Source of the DNA: a virus
Reading direction: 5' to 3' (one strand)
Length of the DNA: 64,000 bases
IMG/VR virus record: IMGVR_UViG_3300023181_000004
Location: 1-64,000 of that record
Shown here: piece after piece, positions 48,403 through 56,835 of the stretch
Numbering within the stretch: position 1 is the stretch's first letter
How the letters are laid out: each line of letters starts with the position of its first letter
Program-made: the position numbers and the translations under genes
The notes under the pieces: generated by a model
What the model saw: only the letters and a program-made list of their open reading frames with translations
What the model was told of the DNA's origin: nothing
Databases searched by the model: none

Positions 48403-49169
48403 TCAATCTCTACGACGGCAACAACATCATGCGCCGCGCCTGCGAGCGGAAGTCCTACATGCCCGGCGAGACGCCGATGTCCATGAGGGTTCGCTTCGAG
48501 ACGATGTGCGCCGCCACACCCGGCACGGAGATTTGGGTGTGGGATGGCCGCGACCACAACGAGCGGCGCCGCGAGGTCTATCCCCAGTACAAAACCAACC
48601 GCGAGCCGATGGGCGAGGACATCTTCTCGCAGATCCGCCTGTGGCGTGACGTGCTTAAGCACAGTCCCGCCGTCCAGATCGAGGTGCACGGCTGGGAAGC
48701 CGATGACGTGATCGGCACGCTTGTGCGGCGCAAGCCGCACCTGTTCACCGTGCACACCAACGACATGGACTACGGCCAGATCGCGCACATCTGCACCCTC
48801 AAGGGCGTGAACATGAAGGGCGTGCCCGCGCACCGCGTACCGCTCTACAAGGCGATGGTCGGCGACACGAGCGACAACATCGACGGCATCCCAGGCTTTG
48901 GGCCGGGCCGCTGGCTGGAGATGGAGCCGCACTGGGACGCCATCCAGCGCGCGATCGTCGCGGGGAACGCAGCCGGTTTCGCTGACCTGCCCTTCAAGCC
49001 GAAGGTCAAGGCATGGCTGGCGGAGGACGCGAACATCAAGCTGCTCCAGCAGATGCTGCTCGTCACCCATTTCCAGAACGTCCCCGACGATGAGCTGAAC
49101 GGTGGCATCGTGCAGGGCAAGCTCGACTTCACCGCCGGACATAACCTCTTGTCGGAGTTCTTCTTATGA
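48399..49169 (+). CDS. 5'-3' exonuclease / flap endonuclease
   Basis: A 256-aa PIN/FEN-type nuclease. N-terminal metal site residues INLYDGNNIMRRA and IWVWDGRDHNERRREVYPQYKTNR; HGWEADDVIGTL with the acidic pair; TNDMDYGQI; and the helix-3-turn-helix DTSDNIDGIPGFGPGR (about 154-169). It removes RNA primers and flaps, working with the DNA polymerase encoded three genes downstream. Similar to T5 D15/T7 gp6-type enzymes. Confidence 0.85.
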   Translation: MINLYDGNNIMRRACERKSYMPGETPMSMRVRFETMCAATPGTEIWVWDGRDHNERRREVYPQYKTNREPMGEDIFSQIRLWRDVLKHSPAVQIEVHGWEADDVIGTLVRRKPHLFTVHTNDMDYGQIAHICTLKGVNMKGVPAHRVPLYKAMVGDTSDNIDGIPGFGPGRWLEMEPHWDAIQRAIVAGNAAGFADLPFKPKVKAWLAEDANIKLLQQMLLVTHFQNVPDDELNGGIVQGKLDFTAGHNLLSEFFL

Positions 49170-49336
49170 CCGTCATCATGGCCCGAGCGATCCCCGTCGA
49201 AGCCGAGCATGGTGTGGCAATTGACGCAGCCGGGCGGTTCGCCGCCATCCGCCTTGACGGTCATGTTTATGACCTGCAGGCGTGGCGGTTCGGACGAGAG
49301 CATGCCCTGGACCTGCCCTTCGAGGTGCAGACGTGA
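49166..49336 (+). CDS. Small protein, 56 aa
   Basis: MTVIMARAIPVEAEHGVAID... TATGA overlap with the exonuclease stop and GTGA with the next start. Small beta unit. No family recognised. Confidence 0.5.
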   Translation: MTVIMARAIPVEAEHGVAIDAAGRFAAIRLDGHVYDLQAWRFGREHALDLPFEVQT

Positions 49337-49554
49337 ACCGCTATGAGATGGCCGTCACCAGCTGCGTGCGGCAGGCCGTAGCGGAGAAGCTCTCCGCCGA
49401 GCAGATCAACACGCCGTTGGTTGAGCAGCTGGCGGTCATCCTTGCTGGTACGGCAGAAGCCACGGGCGCGCGTATCGACGATCTTGTAGAAATCGTCCGG
49501 CATCAGCTGGACCAAAGGGTAGCACATCATGTCAATCAAATCCGTTCTCGTTGA
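49333..49554 (+). CDS. Small helical protein, 73 aa
   Basis: GTG start. MNRYEMAVTSCVRQAVAEKL... three helices; ends 26 bp inside the polymerase gene. Possibly a polymerase accessory, by position only. Confidence 0.5.
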   Translation: MNRYEMAVTSCVRQAVAEKLSAEQINTPLVEQLAVILAGTAEATGARIDDLVEIVRHQLDQRVAHHVNQIRSR

Positions 49555-52147
49555 CAATCGCAACGTCAAGACCGTGCTGCCGGGCATCCTCGCGGAACTG
49601 GCGGAGGCACGGCTGTATGGTCTCGACTGCGAGACCACCGACGTGGAGACGCGGCACGAGGGGCTGAACGTCTACAACAATGCCACGCGGCTGGTCTTCG
49701 ACCACCGCCGCACGACGATGACGGGCTTCTCGACCTACGTCGAAGGCAGCGACACCGCCTATTATTTCAACCTCGCGCACGCGGACGTGGCCAACCGTCT
49801 TCATCCCGCGATCGTGAAGATCGTGCTGGACGCTGTCAGCGACAAGGCGATCGGCGTGGCCCACAACCTGCCGTTCGAGCTGGTCATGTTCAAGCAGTGC
49901 CACGACATCGACCTGCGCAACATGGTCTGCACCCTGCAGATGGCCGTGTCACACCACGGCCCTGACGAATATGACATCGGTGAGTTCTATCGTGCTGGCC
50001 TGCCGAAGGAGTTCCACAAGATCGCCGTGCAGGTCATCAAGGACGAGTGGGCCAACGGCAGCGGCGCTGATCGGGAGCTGCTTGGCAAGTTCATTGCCAA
50101 GGAAAGCAAGGCCGCTCACTCTTACAACGGCTTCACCAAGTCCATTTCGATGGGCTATTCGTTGAAGAACCTGACTAAGAGCCGCTTCAAGGTCGAGCAG
50201 ACCACCTTCAAGGAGGTGCTCGGCGACAAGACGCACATGGGTCAACTCACCGGCGACGAGGTGGTCGTGTACGGTGCCGACGACGCCTATTGGGCGGTGA
50301 AGCATTACCGCTGGATGTTCGACGATCTCATCAAGAACAAGCCGCACGTCCTCAAGGCATTCTTCACGCAAGAGAACCCGATGGTCTATCTCTACGCCGA
50401 CGCGTGGCGTGAGGGCATCCGGCTCGACCTCGATCAGGTGTTCAAGCGCCGTGACGTCGAGCGTAGCGACATGGCTAAGCTGCTGCGCGCGTTCAAGGCA
50501 CGCGTGCGCGCGGCGTTGCCTTTCCCTGCGGAACCGCACCCCGACCTGCTGCGCAAGGAGCTGTCGTGGTATCCCAAGGGCTGGGAGAAGAAGCGCAAGC
50601 AGATCATCGATTGGGCCATGTCGGCCGATAGCGACGATGATTTCACACAGTGCTTTCAGGTCTCGAACCCAATCGGCAACGCGTGGGCCGAAGAAAAGAA
50701 GACCAAGGTGCCGGCGTCCGGCAAGCTCAACATCGTCTATTACCACGCCATGCGCACGATCATGTACGATCTGTTGCGCGTGCCGATGCAGTATGACGAG
50801 GGCAGCGTCGCGTCCGACAAGGAAGCACGCGGTCGCATCCGTGAGAAACTCGACGGTGAGGTGCCGGACAGTGCCGAGCAGGCTGCAGAGCTGGAGAACA
50901 CCAAGCAGATCATGCGTGACCTGCAGTCGATGGCCGATATCGAGCAGCGTGTGAAGCTGTATCTCACGCCGTACACCCAGCTCATGGATCCGGAGACCAG
51001 TCGTGTATATCCCTCTCTTTCCTCACAACTTGCAACCCGCCGACTGGCTACTTCGTTTCCAAATCCTATGCAGCTTGCCAGATCGGGTGACAGCGCCTAC
51101 ATTCGATCCTTCTATCTTGGCGACGCCGACGACCATGTCGTTATCTCCGCAGACTGGTCGGCGATCGAGCTTGTCTTGATCGGTGATATGGCCGGCGGGC
51201 AGGGCGGCTTCAAGAAGATCTACGGCCAGCTCCCCTACGGCGATATGCACAGCGGCAGCGCGGTCGATGCGCTCTCGGTAAAGACGCTCGTCGGCCTCAC
51301 CGAGGCCGAGTTCAAGGAATTCAAGTTCGGCAACAACCCGAACGGGCGCCCGCTCAAGGACTTCTCGGGCCGCGACCTGACGCCGCAGGACTTCCACAAG
51401 TGGGCGCGCGGCACCGCGATCGGCAAAGGCATCAACTTCGGCTATTGGTATTCGGGTGCCTGCTCGACGGTCGCGAACAACCTCGGCCTGTCGGACACGG
51501 AGCACTGGGAGCTGGTCGATAAATACCGCGAGCGCTTCCCCGACGAGGAGCACTGGCGTGTCGCCTTACAGGACGAGGCCAGCATGAATGGCTTCATCAC
51601 CCTGCCGGACGGGCACCAGCGCAACCGCTTCGAGTGCACCTCGGCGTGGCGGCAGGCGATGCTCCGCAAGTTCTCGGACCTGTCGGCCAGTCCGTATCTC
51701 GGCGACTATGCCGAGACGGCATGCAAGCGGATCCAAGCCCGCGGTCGCAATCAGGTCGTCAACGCCATGATCCAGGGGACGTGCGCGACGCTCGCCAAGC
51801 GCTCGCTGCTGAACCTGATCAAGACGGCGACCGGACTGCAGTATCGCCTGATGATGCCGATCCACGACGAGCTGGTGTTCAGCGTCCACAAGAGCGACGT
51901 GATGGCCTTCATCCCGCTGCTGCGCGAGGCGATGCAGAGCCACCACGATATCGTGAAGCACTTCCCGCTGAACTGCACCGTGGCGATGGGCCGAACCTTC
52001 CGTCCCTTCGACGAGAACAATCCTGCCATGTCGCAGATCGAGCTGGATGAAGCGCAGATCATCCCCGGTATCGTTGACAAAGAACTCAAGGGTTCTAAAC
52101 TGTCGGATGATAAAGTCGCTGAACTCTTGGAGTATATGTTCGCATGA
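49529..52147 (+). CDS. Family A DNA polymerase with 3'-5' exonuclease
   Basis: An 872-aa PolA-type replicase. Exonuclease: LYGLDCETTDVETR (31-44), a second Asp in GVAHNLPFELVMFK, and YGADDAYWAVKHY (about 247-259). Polymerase: SLSSQLATRRLATSFPNPMQ, motif A VISADWSAIELVLIGDMAGG (about 535-554; Ala in place of the usual Gln), motif B RGTAIGKGINFGYWYSGA, and motif C PIHDELVFSV (about 776-785). No 5' nuclease domain; that role is the gene at 48399. It is the likely phage replicase. Confidence 0.93.
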   Translation: MSIKSVLVDNRNVKTVLPGILAELAEARLYGLDCETTDVETRHEGLNVYNNATRLVFDHRRTTMTGFSTYVEGSDTAYYFNLAHADVANRLHPAIVKIVLDAVSDKAIGVAHNLPFELVMFKQCHDIDLRNMVCTLQMAVSHHGPDEYDIGEFYRAGLPKEFHKIAVQVIKDEWANGSGADRELLGKFIAKESKAAHSYNGFTKSISMGYSLKNLTKSRFKVEQTTFKEVLGDKTHMGQLTGDEVVVYGADDAYWAVKHYRWMFDDLIKNKPHVLKAFFTQENPMVYLYADAWREGIRLDLDQVFKRRDVERSDMAKLLRAFKARVRAALPFPAEPHPDLLRKELSWYPKGWEKKRKQIIDWAMSADSDDDFTQCFQVSNPIGNAWAEEKKTKVPASGKLNIVYYHAMRTIMYDLLRVPMQYDEGSVASDKEARGRIREKLDGEVPDSAEQAAELENTKQIMRDLQSMADIEQRVKLYLTPYTQLMDPETSRVYPSLSSQLATRRLATSFPNPMQLARSGDSAYIRSFYLGDADDHVVISADWSAIELVLIGDMAGGQGGFKKIYGQLPYGDMHSGSAVDALSVKTLVGLTEAEFKEFKFGNNPNGRPLKDFSGRDLTPQDFHKWARGTAIGKGINFGYWYSGACSTVANNLGLSDTEHWELVDKYRERFPDEEHWRVALQDEASMNGFITLPDGHQRNRFECTSAWRQAMLRKFSDLSASPYLGDYAETACKRIQARGRNQVVNAMIQGTCATLAKRSLLNLIKTATGLQYRLMMPIHDELVFSVHKSDVMAFIPLLREAMQSHHDIVKHFPLNCTVAMGRTFRPFDENNPAMSQIELDEAQIIPGIVDKELKGSKLSDDKVAELLEYMFA

Positions 52148-52380
52148 AGATCGTCATCTCTCGTGACACGTTGGGCCGCGCGCTCGGTGTCCTCCTACTC
52201 ACCACCGCCGTGATGCTGCTGGCCTATTTGGCCACGGCGTTCGTCTGGTGGGAACTGAACCCCGGCCTGTGGTCGGCCGGCGCGCGCGGCACCGCGCTCG
52301 GGCTGTCGCTGTTCCTGCTCATCGCGCGCTGGCTGGCAGGCAGCATCACCATCGCCGCGCCGGTGGTCAATGAAGAATGA
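52144..52380 (+). CDS. Two-helix membrane protein, 78 aa
   Basis: MKIVISRDTLGRALGVLLLTTAVMLL... two hydrophobic helices (15-34 and 49-63). ATGA overlap with the polymerase stop. Function unknown. Confidence 0.6.
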   Translation: MKIVISRDTLGRALGVLLLTTAVMLLAYLATAFVWWELNPGLWSAGARGTALGLSLFLLIARWLAGSITIAAPVVNEE

Positions 52381-52783
52381 CGGCAAGGACGCGGAGAGCG
52401 CGTTCGAGGAGCACTGGACCAAGGTTGGTCACTGCGAGCGCGTGCGCGACGCGCGCGATCTGATGGGCTTGAACGGCGGCAAGCGTGTTGCCGACTTCAA
52501 GAAGCCGTCGGACTTCCTCGTCTCCAGCCGCGTGCATCCGTTGCACTTCGCCGAGGTGAAGTCGACGGTGGATGCGAAGCGGTTCAGCTTCGACAAGATC
52601 CAGTCGGGGCAGGCCAACGCCGCGCAGCGCGAGTATCTGCAAGGCTCGGGCAGCTATATTTTCTACATCTTCTCCTATCCGCTCGGTCGATGGTTCATCA
52701 TGCCTTGTGCGGTCTATGCCCATCAGTTAAAGATGGGCCGCAAATCAATCTCTTTCGAGGAACTTGACCCGTGGATCAAATGA
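52370..52783 (+). CDS. PD-(D/E)XK nuclease, RecU/resolvase-like
   Basis: A 137-aa nuclease fold: helix EHWTKVGHCERVRDARDLM, catalytic strand VADFKKPSDFLVSS (Asp), then LHFAEVKSTVDAKRF with the E-x-K, and a Gln-bearing helix KIQSGQANAAQREYL. The order matches small phage PD-(D/E)XK enzymes used for Holliday-junction or branch cleavage. Between polymerase and DnaQ-like genes. Confidence 0.75.
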   Translation: MKNDGKDAESAFEEHWTKVGHCERVRDARDLMGLNGGKRVADFKKPSDFLVSSRVHPLHFAEVKSTVDAKRFSFDKIQSGQANAAQREYLQGSGSYIFYIFSYPLGRWFIMPCAVYAHQLKMGRKSISFEELDPWIK

Positions 52784-53343
52784 CGCACATCATGGTGGAC
52801 TCCGAGACCACCGACACGACCCCCGACATTGCCGGCGTCATTCAGCTCGCAGGGATCAAGTTCAATCCGGACACCCTCAAGGTCGGTGCCTCGTTCAATG
52901 GTTATCCCATGCTGCTGCCGCGGCGGCGCTGGAGCGAGAGCACCCGGCAGTTCTGGCGCGTCCAGAACCGCGAGGGCTACGCGGAGATCGTGCGGCAGGC
53001 GCAGCCGGCGCGCGAAGTGTTCCAAGCCTTTGCCGATTTCTGCGCGAAGGACGCGCCGTTCGGCGGCTTCGTCTTCGTCGCCAAGCCGGTGAAGTTCGAC
53101 TGGCCGATCATCGAGAGCAACATGCTCGATCTCGATATTCCCTTCCCATTTGCCCATCACAAATATCTGGACATGCACAGCTGGATCAGCGGGCTGCGCG
53201 GGCAAGGGCAGCGCACGACGATCGAGGACGAGGTGCCGTTCCCGGTCGGCGGCATGAAGCACAACGCGCTGCACGACTGCGCGTGGCAGGTCGACTGCAT
53301 GTTCCATGCGAAGCGCAACCACGTTACCGCGTCGATCGCATGA
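52771..53343 (+). CDS. DnaQ-like 3'-5' exonuclease
   Basis: A 190-aa DEDD exonuclease: MVDSETTDTTP (Exo I), KPVKFDWPIIESNML (Exo II) and KHNALHDCAWQVDCM with HxxxHD..x (Exo III). The start is GTG 52771 or ATG 52780. It might proofread or trim recombination ends; the polymerase has its own exonuclease, so the role is probably separate. Confidence 0.8.
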   Translation: MDQMTHIMVDSETTDTTPDIAGVIQLAGIKFNPDTLKVGASFNGYPMLLPRRRWSESTRQFWRVQNREGYAEIVRQAQPAREVFQAFADFCAKDAPFGGFVFVAKPVKFDWPIIESNMLDLDIPFPFAHHKYLDMHSWISGLRGQGQRTTIEDEVPFPVGGMKHNALHDCAWQVDCMFHAKRNHVTASIA

Positions 53344-53768
53344 GCCGGCTCGCCACTGACGCCCTCGACCTGCTGTGCGGCAAGAAGCTCGGCGAGGGCG
53401 TCTACCGCACGGTGTTCGAGTGCGCGCTGCGCAGCGACTGGGTGGTGAAGCTGGAGATCCACGACGATGCGAAGCGCACCTTCGCCAACGTCCATGAGTG
53501 GTCGTTCTGGGACGAGTACCAAAGCGAGGGCGCCATCACGCGCTGGCTGGCACCGTGCGAGAAGCTGTCGCCAGACGGTCGTATCCTGCTCCAGCAGCGC
53601 TGCGAGCCGATCCCGCTGGACTATCACCTGCCGCAGAAGCTCCCGGCCTTCCTGACGGACGTGAAGCGGTCGAACTTCGGCCTGCTCGATGGCAAACTGG
53701 TGTGCGTCGACTACGCTTTTGTCGACGTGACGCCGAGCACGCGATTAAAAAACGCACATTGGGCTTGA
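53340..53768 (+). CDS. Protein-kinase-fold-like small protein, 142 aa
   Basis: LLCGKKLGEGVYRTVFECAL (11-30) looks like a glycine-rich loop and VVKLEIH (34-40) like the ATP-binding Lys strand; LTDVKRSNFGLLDGKLVCVDYAF (108-130) resembles the HRD/DFG catalytic and metal segment. At 142 aa it is half the size of a normal kinase, so it is either a minimal kinase-like fold or a pseudokinase. ATGA-coupled to the exonuclease. Confidence 0.5.
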   Translation: MSRLATDALDLLCGKKLGEGVYRTVFECALRSDWVVKLEIHDDAKRTFANVHEWSFWDEYQSEGAITRWLAPCEKLSPDGRILLQQRCEPIPLDYHLPQKLPAFLTDVKRSNFGLLDGKLVCVDYAFVDVTPSTRLKNAHWA

Positions 53769-53792
53769 CCTATATGTTTCTTAAACTATGAA
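53765..53792 (+). promoter_or_regulatory. Sigma-70-like promoter
   Basis: TTGACC, 16-bp spacer, TATGAA. It is overlapped by the end of the kinase-like gene and leads to the small gene at 53827. One of few places with recognisable host-type -35 and -10 elements. Confidence 0.5.
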
Positions 53793-53826
53793 GACCTCAG
53801 CGCACCTCTGCGCAGGAGAAATGAAA

Positions 53827-54000
53827 ATGGCAAAGTCCCCCACCGAGTTCCCCGTTGGCACCAAGGTGTCGTTCCTCGCCGGCCCGACGCGCATCGCCGT
53901 GAGCGGTGCCGAAGTCACCGGCCATGACGGCCAGTTCGTCGTGACCAAGGACGCGGCCGGCAAGGTACGCAAGATCCGCCCCGGCGCCATCACGGCGTAA
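53827..54000 (+). CDS. Small SH3/KOW-like protein, 57 aa
   Basis: MAKSPTEFPVGTKVSFLAGP... five probable strands with GHDGQFVVTKD turn, like a KOW or DUF-type barrel. The upstream ATG 53821 is too close to the ribosome site AGGAG; ATG 53827 has good spacing. Followed by a large hairpin. Confidence 0.55.
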   Translation: MAKSPTEFPVGTKVSFLAGPTRIAVSGAEVTGHDGQFVVTKDAAGKVRKIRPGAITA

Positions 54001-54007
54001 TGCTTCA

Positions 54008-54042
54008 TATACGAGTCACAAAGGGCCTTTGTGACTCGTATA
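54008..54042 (+). terminator. 16-bp perfect hairpin
   Basis: TATACGAGTCACAAAG, loop GGC, CTTTGTGACTCGTATA. The longest perfect stem in the window. It lies 8 bp after a stop and 14 bp before the next start. It has no T tract, so it may be an attenuator, an RNase III site or a protein-binding dyad. Confidence 0.65.
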
Positions 54043-54056
54043 CGCTACATTCGGAG

Positions 54057-55058
54057 ATGCGCGTGACGTTCAACGACTTCCAGCTCGCCAGTGGCGCGCG
54101 CGTCCACCTGATCGGCGATCCTCACCTCGGCAAGAAGTTCGAGGAGGGGGTGCCGCAGAACCGCCGCGGCGAGCGCGAGAGCCGACAAGCTGCGCACTTC
54201 GCGAACGAGCTGGAAGCCACCGCCGACGTCATCGTGATGGTCGGTGACCTCTTCGATAATCCCTACGTCAGTGATGCCGTCATCGTTGCCGCCGCGCGCG
54301 CCATTCTCGGCGCCGCAGAGCGCAACCCCGACGTGCTCTACGTCATGATGGCAGGGAACCACGACAAGCCGCGCAACTTGACACTAGTCGGCGCGTGGCA
54401 TGCCTTTCGCGAGATGACCCAGCATCGGCTGAGCAATCTCTTCATCCTCGACCGGCCGGCGCACCTCGGCGCTCTGGCCTTTTTTCCTTGGGAGTGGGAC
54501 CGCCGTGCGGACGATCAAGTCAATGACCTTGCGGGCGCTGTCGGCGTTGAGCACGCCGTCGGACATTGGGATCTCTCCGTGTTCGACGGAAAGGACGACC
54601 ATCTCGCTCCCGTTGAAGCGCTCCACACCGCGTTTCCACAGCTCTATGGCATGTGGTCGGGCCACTACCACAAGCCGGGCGCCTACCGAGTAGGCGACTG
54701 CTGGGTCCACTGCACCGGCTCGATGGAGCCATACGCGCACGGCGAGGGCGACCTGTACGTCACGCTGACGCGCGCCGAAGCGTTGCTGGCTACTGACCTG
54801 CACGACAAGGTCGTGCGCGTGCTGCTGGCCCCCGGCGAGGACATGCCCGAGATCGATTGCCTCGCTCTTACGCACAAGCGCGTTCGCGTGGACGAAGAAG
54901 ATGGCGTGCAAAGTACCGTGTCAGTTGACGATTTCGACTTCCATCGGATTGTCCGCGAGCGCATCCATGACCGAGACCCGCGCGTTCGTGGGTTCATCGA
55001 AGAAAGGATGCATCTCGGTGGTGAAGAACAGCTCGGAAGTGGCAATCAAGCTGTATGA
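54057..55058 (+). CDS. SbcD/Mre11-like nuclease (gp47-like)
   Basis: A 333-aa metallophosphoesterase of the recombination type: LIGDPHLGKKFE (D-x-H), VMVGDLFDNPYV (GD), VMMAGNHDKPRNLT (GNHD), AVGHWDLSVFDGKDDH and GHYHKPGAY (GHxH). It is expected to partner the SbcC-like ATPase at 57975. The start is ATG 54057 or GTG 54063; the latter has better spacing from CGGAG. Confidence 0.85.
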   Translation: MRVTFNDFQLASGARVHLIGDPHLGKKFEEGVPQNRRGERESRQAAHFANELEATADVIVMVGDLFDNPYVSDAVIVAAARAILGAAERNPDVLYVMMAGNHDKPRNLTLVGAWHAFREMTQHRLSNLFILDRPAHLGALAFFPWEWDRRADDQVNDLAGAVGVEHAVGHWDLSVFDGKDDHLAPVEALHTAFPQLYGMWSGHYHKPGAYRVGDCWVHCTGSMEPYAHGEGDLYVTLTRAEALLATDLHDKVVRVLLAPGEDMPEIDCLALTHKRVRVDEEDGVQSTVSVDDFDFHRIVRERIHDRDPRVRGFIEERMHLGGEEQLGSGNQAV

Positions 55059-55530
55059 CGTAGCGCGTGGGCTGGGAGTTCCAGCCACCATTCAGTGTAG
55101 CCTCGTGGCGCACTCGGACAGCCGCTACCTCAAGCTGCACCCAAATACTCCACAGGAGCAGGTGATCCGCATCAGCAGTCACCGCCCCTATGAACACCGG
55201 TACGGCCTGTGCCTAGACGTACACCGGCCCGACCGCCTTGCCTCGGCGGTCTCTATAGGCACGCAATGGTTGGAGACGAACTATGGAAGTGAAGTTCATG
55301 CGACTCCCGCACGGTGCGGGACTGGAGATGCCCCGCTACGAGACAGCGGATGCATCGGGGATGGACCTGCGATCGGCGGAGACATTCAAACTGTTCCACG
55401 GGCAGACAAAAATCTTCACCACCGGGTTCGCCGTGGAGGTGCCGCGCGGGTTCGAACTGCAGGTACGCAGTCGAAGTGGACTAGCAGCGAAGCACGGCGT
55501 GTTCGTGACCAATGGGATCGGGACGATTGA
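55021..55530 (+). CDS. Unrecognised frame overlapping dUTPase
   Basis: VVKNSSEVAIKLYDVARGLGVPATIQ... up to about residue 90 looks like a real protein (VIRISSHRPYEHRYGLCLDVHRP). After that the frame runs 248 bp into the dUTPase gene in another phase with no stop and a random look (APLRDSGCIGDGPAIGG). Either a natural long overlap, a lost stop, or a frameshift that could fuse it to dUTPase. Confidence 0.5.
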   Translation: MKNSSEVAIKLYDVARGLGVPATIQCSLVAHSDSRYLKLHPNTPQEQVIRISSHRPYEHRYGLCLDVHRPDRLASAVSIGTQWLETNYGSEVHATPARCGTGDAPLRDSGCIGDGPAIGGDIQTVPRADKNLHHRVRRGGAARVRTAGTQSKWTSSEARRVRDQWDRDD

Positions 55531-55720
55531 TGCCGATTACCGCGGTGAGCTGATGGTTATCCTGTCGCACCTCGGCCGCAACGCCTATGAGATCGAGGTG
55601 GGCGAACGTATCGCGCAGCTCGTTTTATGCCCTGTCGTGCAGGCGACGCCGATTGAGGTGTCACTCCTTAGCGGCACCGCTCGGGGCAGCGGCGGGCTGG
55701 GCAGTACCGGGCGCCGGTAG
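55283..55720 (+). CDS. dut: dUTPase
   Basis: A 145-aa trimeric dUTPase with all five motifs: ADASGMDLRS (I), QVRSRSGLAAKHGV (II), GTIDADYRGEL (III, catalytic Asp), ERIAQLVLCPV (IV) and the C-terminal ARGSGGLGSTGR (V). Converts dUTP to dUMP for thymidylate synthase (60359) and prevents uracil in DNA. Its 3' end overlaps the convergent lysis-cassette gene by 60 bp. Confidence 0.95.
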   Translation: MEVKFMRLPHGAGLEMPRYETADASGMDLRSAETFKLFHGQTKIFTTGFAVEVPRGFELQVRSRSGLAAKHGVFVTNGIGTIDADYRGELMVILSHLGRNAYEIEVGERIAQLVLCPVVQATPIEVSLLSGTARGSGGLGSTGRR

Positions 55721-56107
55721 CCGCGACAGGATATCAGCACGGCTGGCATTCCGCGCGCGCTCCTGTTCGCGCAGAATGTCCAGCTGCTGCTGCATATCCT
55801 TCTTCTGCGACTCGTTCGCATTGTACTGCTGGGCGAGCGACCACGTCAGCGTGCTGATGAAGAGCATGACGACAAGGCCGCCCGCCCATTTCAGGATCGA
55901 CTTGAGTTCCCCGATCACGCCGAGGACCGCCTTGTGCTTCTCCTCGACCTTCGTGGCCAGCTCGTCGTTCTTCTCGTCGATCTTTTTCACCAGCTCATCC
56001 GTCTTCTTCCCCAAGCCATCGAGCTTGTAGTCGGTGATTTGCATGTAATTCTTCAACTCGTGACGAGTCTCACGACTGTGGAGCATCGGATCAGTCTGGT
56101 CGGGCAT
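55661..56107 (-). CDS. Coiled-coil membrane protein at end of lysis cassette, 148 aa
   Basis: Residues 10-62 form a charged coiled coil (LDGLGKKTDELVKKIDEKNDEL), residues 70-92 a transmembrane helix (ILKWAGGLVVMLFISTLTWSL), then a second coiled coil and Pro/Ala tail. The layout resembles phage holin-associated or spanin-like proteins. Last in the minus-strand lysis unit and convergent with dUTPase. Confidence 0.6.
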   Translation of the reverse strand: MPDQTDPMLHSRETRHELKNYMQITDYKLDGLGKKTDELVKKIDEKNDELATKVEEKHKAVLGVIGELKSILKWAGGLVVMLFISTLTWSLAQQYNANESQKKDMQQQLDILREQERARNASRADILSRLPAPGTAQPAAAPSGAAKE

Positions 56108-56110
56108 GGC

Positions 56111-56401
56111 TTATCCCCGAGGACAGCCGGCAATCACCGGTTCAATTTCATTGAGGCGGGCCTCGCGCTGCGCGCGCCCGCCGTAGAGAAGCTGCATCCG
56201 CTCGGCGGCGTCCGCTGCCGCCTTGAGCTTCGCCTTCGTATCGACATACTCGGGCGGACCGGCCAGCGTTTTGGGGACGCACGGCGCCGCGACCGGCACC
56301 TTGACGATCTGAGGGACCACGATAGGTTCGGGACGCGCGGGTACAGCCGCGCCGCACGCGGTGAGGATGCTCAGAAGTGGGATAAGATAAACGGCCTTCA
56401 C
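56111..56401 (-). CDS. o-spanin-like lipoprotein (Rz1-like)
   Basis: MKAVYLIPLLSILTACGAAV is a lipoprotein signal with lipobox LTAC, cleaved before Cys16, followed by a Pro-rich stretch (VPARPEPIVVPQIVKVPVAAP). It starts in an overlap with the i-spanin gene, as Rz/Rz1 pairs often do. It would be anchored in the outer membrane and contact the inner-membrane spanin to fuse the membranes. Confidence 0.75.
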   Translation of the reverse strand: MKAVYLIPLLSILTACGAAVPARPEPIVVPQIVKVPVAAPCVPKTLAGPPEYVDTKAKLKAAADAAERMQLLYGGRAQREARLNEIEPVIAGCPRG

Positions 56402-56835
56402 TGCACCATCTCCTCCATGCCGCGATTGTCGATATCACGGACACGATCTTCAAGGGTAGCCCCCTGCGGCTTGGTTGCCAAGAAACCGTTCAGGCGAACG
56501 GTCATCAGCCGGGTTTGCTCCTGAGCCTTGGCCAGCTCGACCTGCTTGGCCGCCAGCAACGCTTTGCTCTCCGCCGACAGCTGGTCATAAGCCTTGTTCT
56601 GCACCTCGATCTCGTGCTTGAGCGTCGCCACGTTGGTGGTGGCCTGAGCCAGCCGCGCGACGTAGCCCGTCATTGGGTCGTTGATGCTGGTCTGCAGCTT
56701 GGTGGTCTGAACCATCAGCGACCGGTTCTCGAAGTAGCTTGCCAGAAGCAGCGCCGAGAGAACGATACCGATGAGAGCGGCCCCGCCGGTGGCGACCTTC
56801 CAGAGGTTGCTGGTGATGACGCTTGGCAAGATCAT
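56398..56835 (-). CDS. i-spanin-like protein (Rz-like)
   Basis: A 145-aa protein with an N-terminal transmembrane helix (KVATGGAALIGIVLSALLLASYF, 13-35) and a long periplasmic coiled coil (LATNVATLKHEIEVQNKAYDQLSAESKALLAAKQVELAKAQ). This is the Rz plan. It overlaps the holin stop upstream and the Rz1-like start downstream. Confidence 0.75.
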   Translation of the reverse strand: MILPSVITSNLWKVATGGAALIGIVLSALLLASYFENRSLMVQTTKLQTSINDPMTGYVARLAQATTNVATLKHEIEVQNKAYDQLSAESKALLAAKQVELAKAQEQTRLMTVRLNGFLATKPQGATLEDRVRDIDNRGMEEMVQ

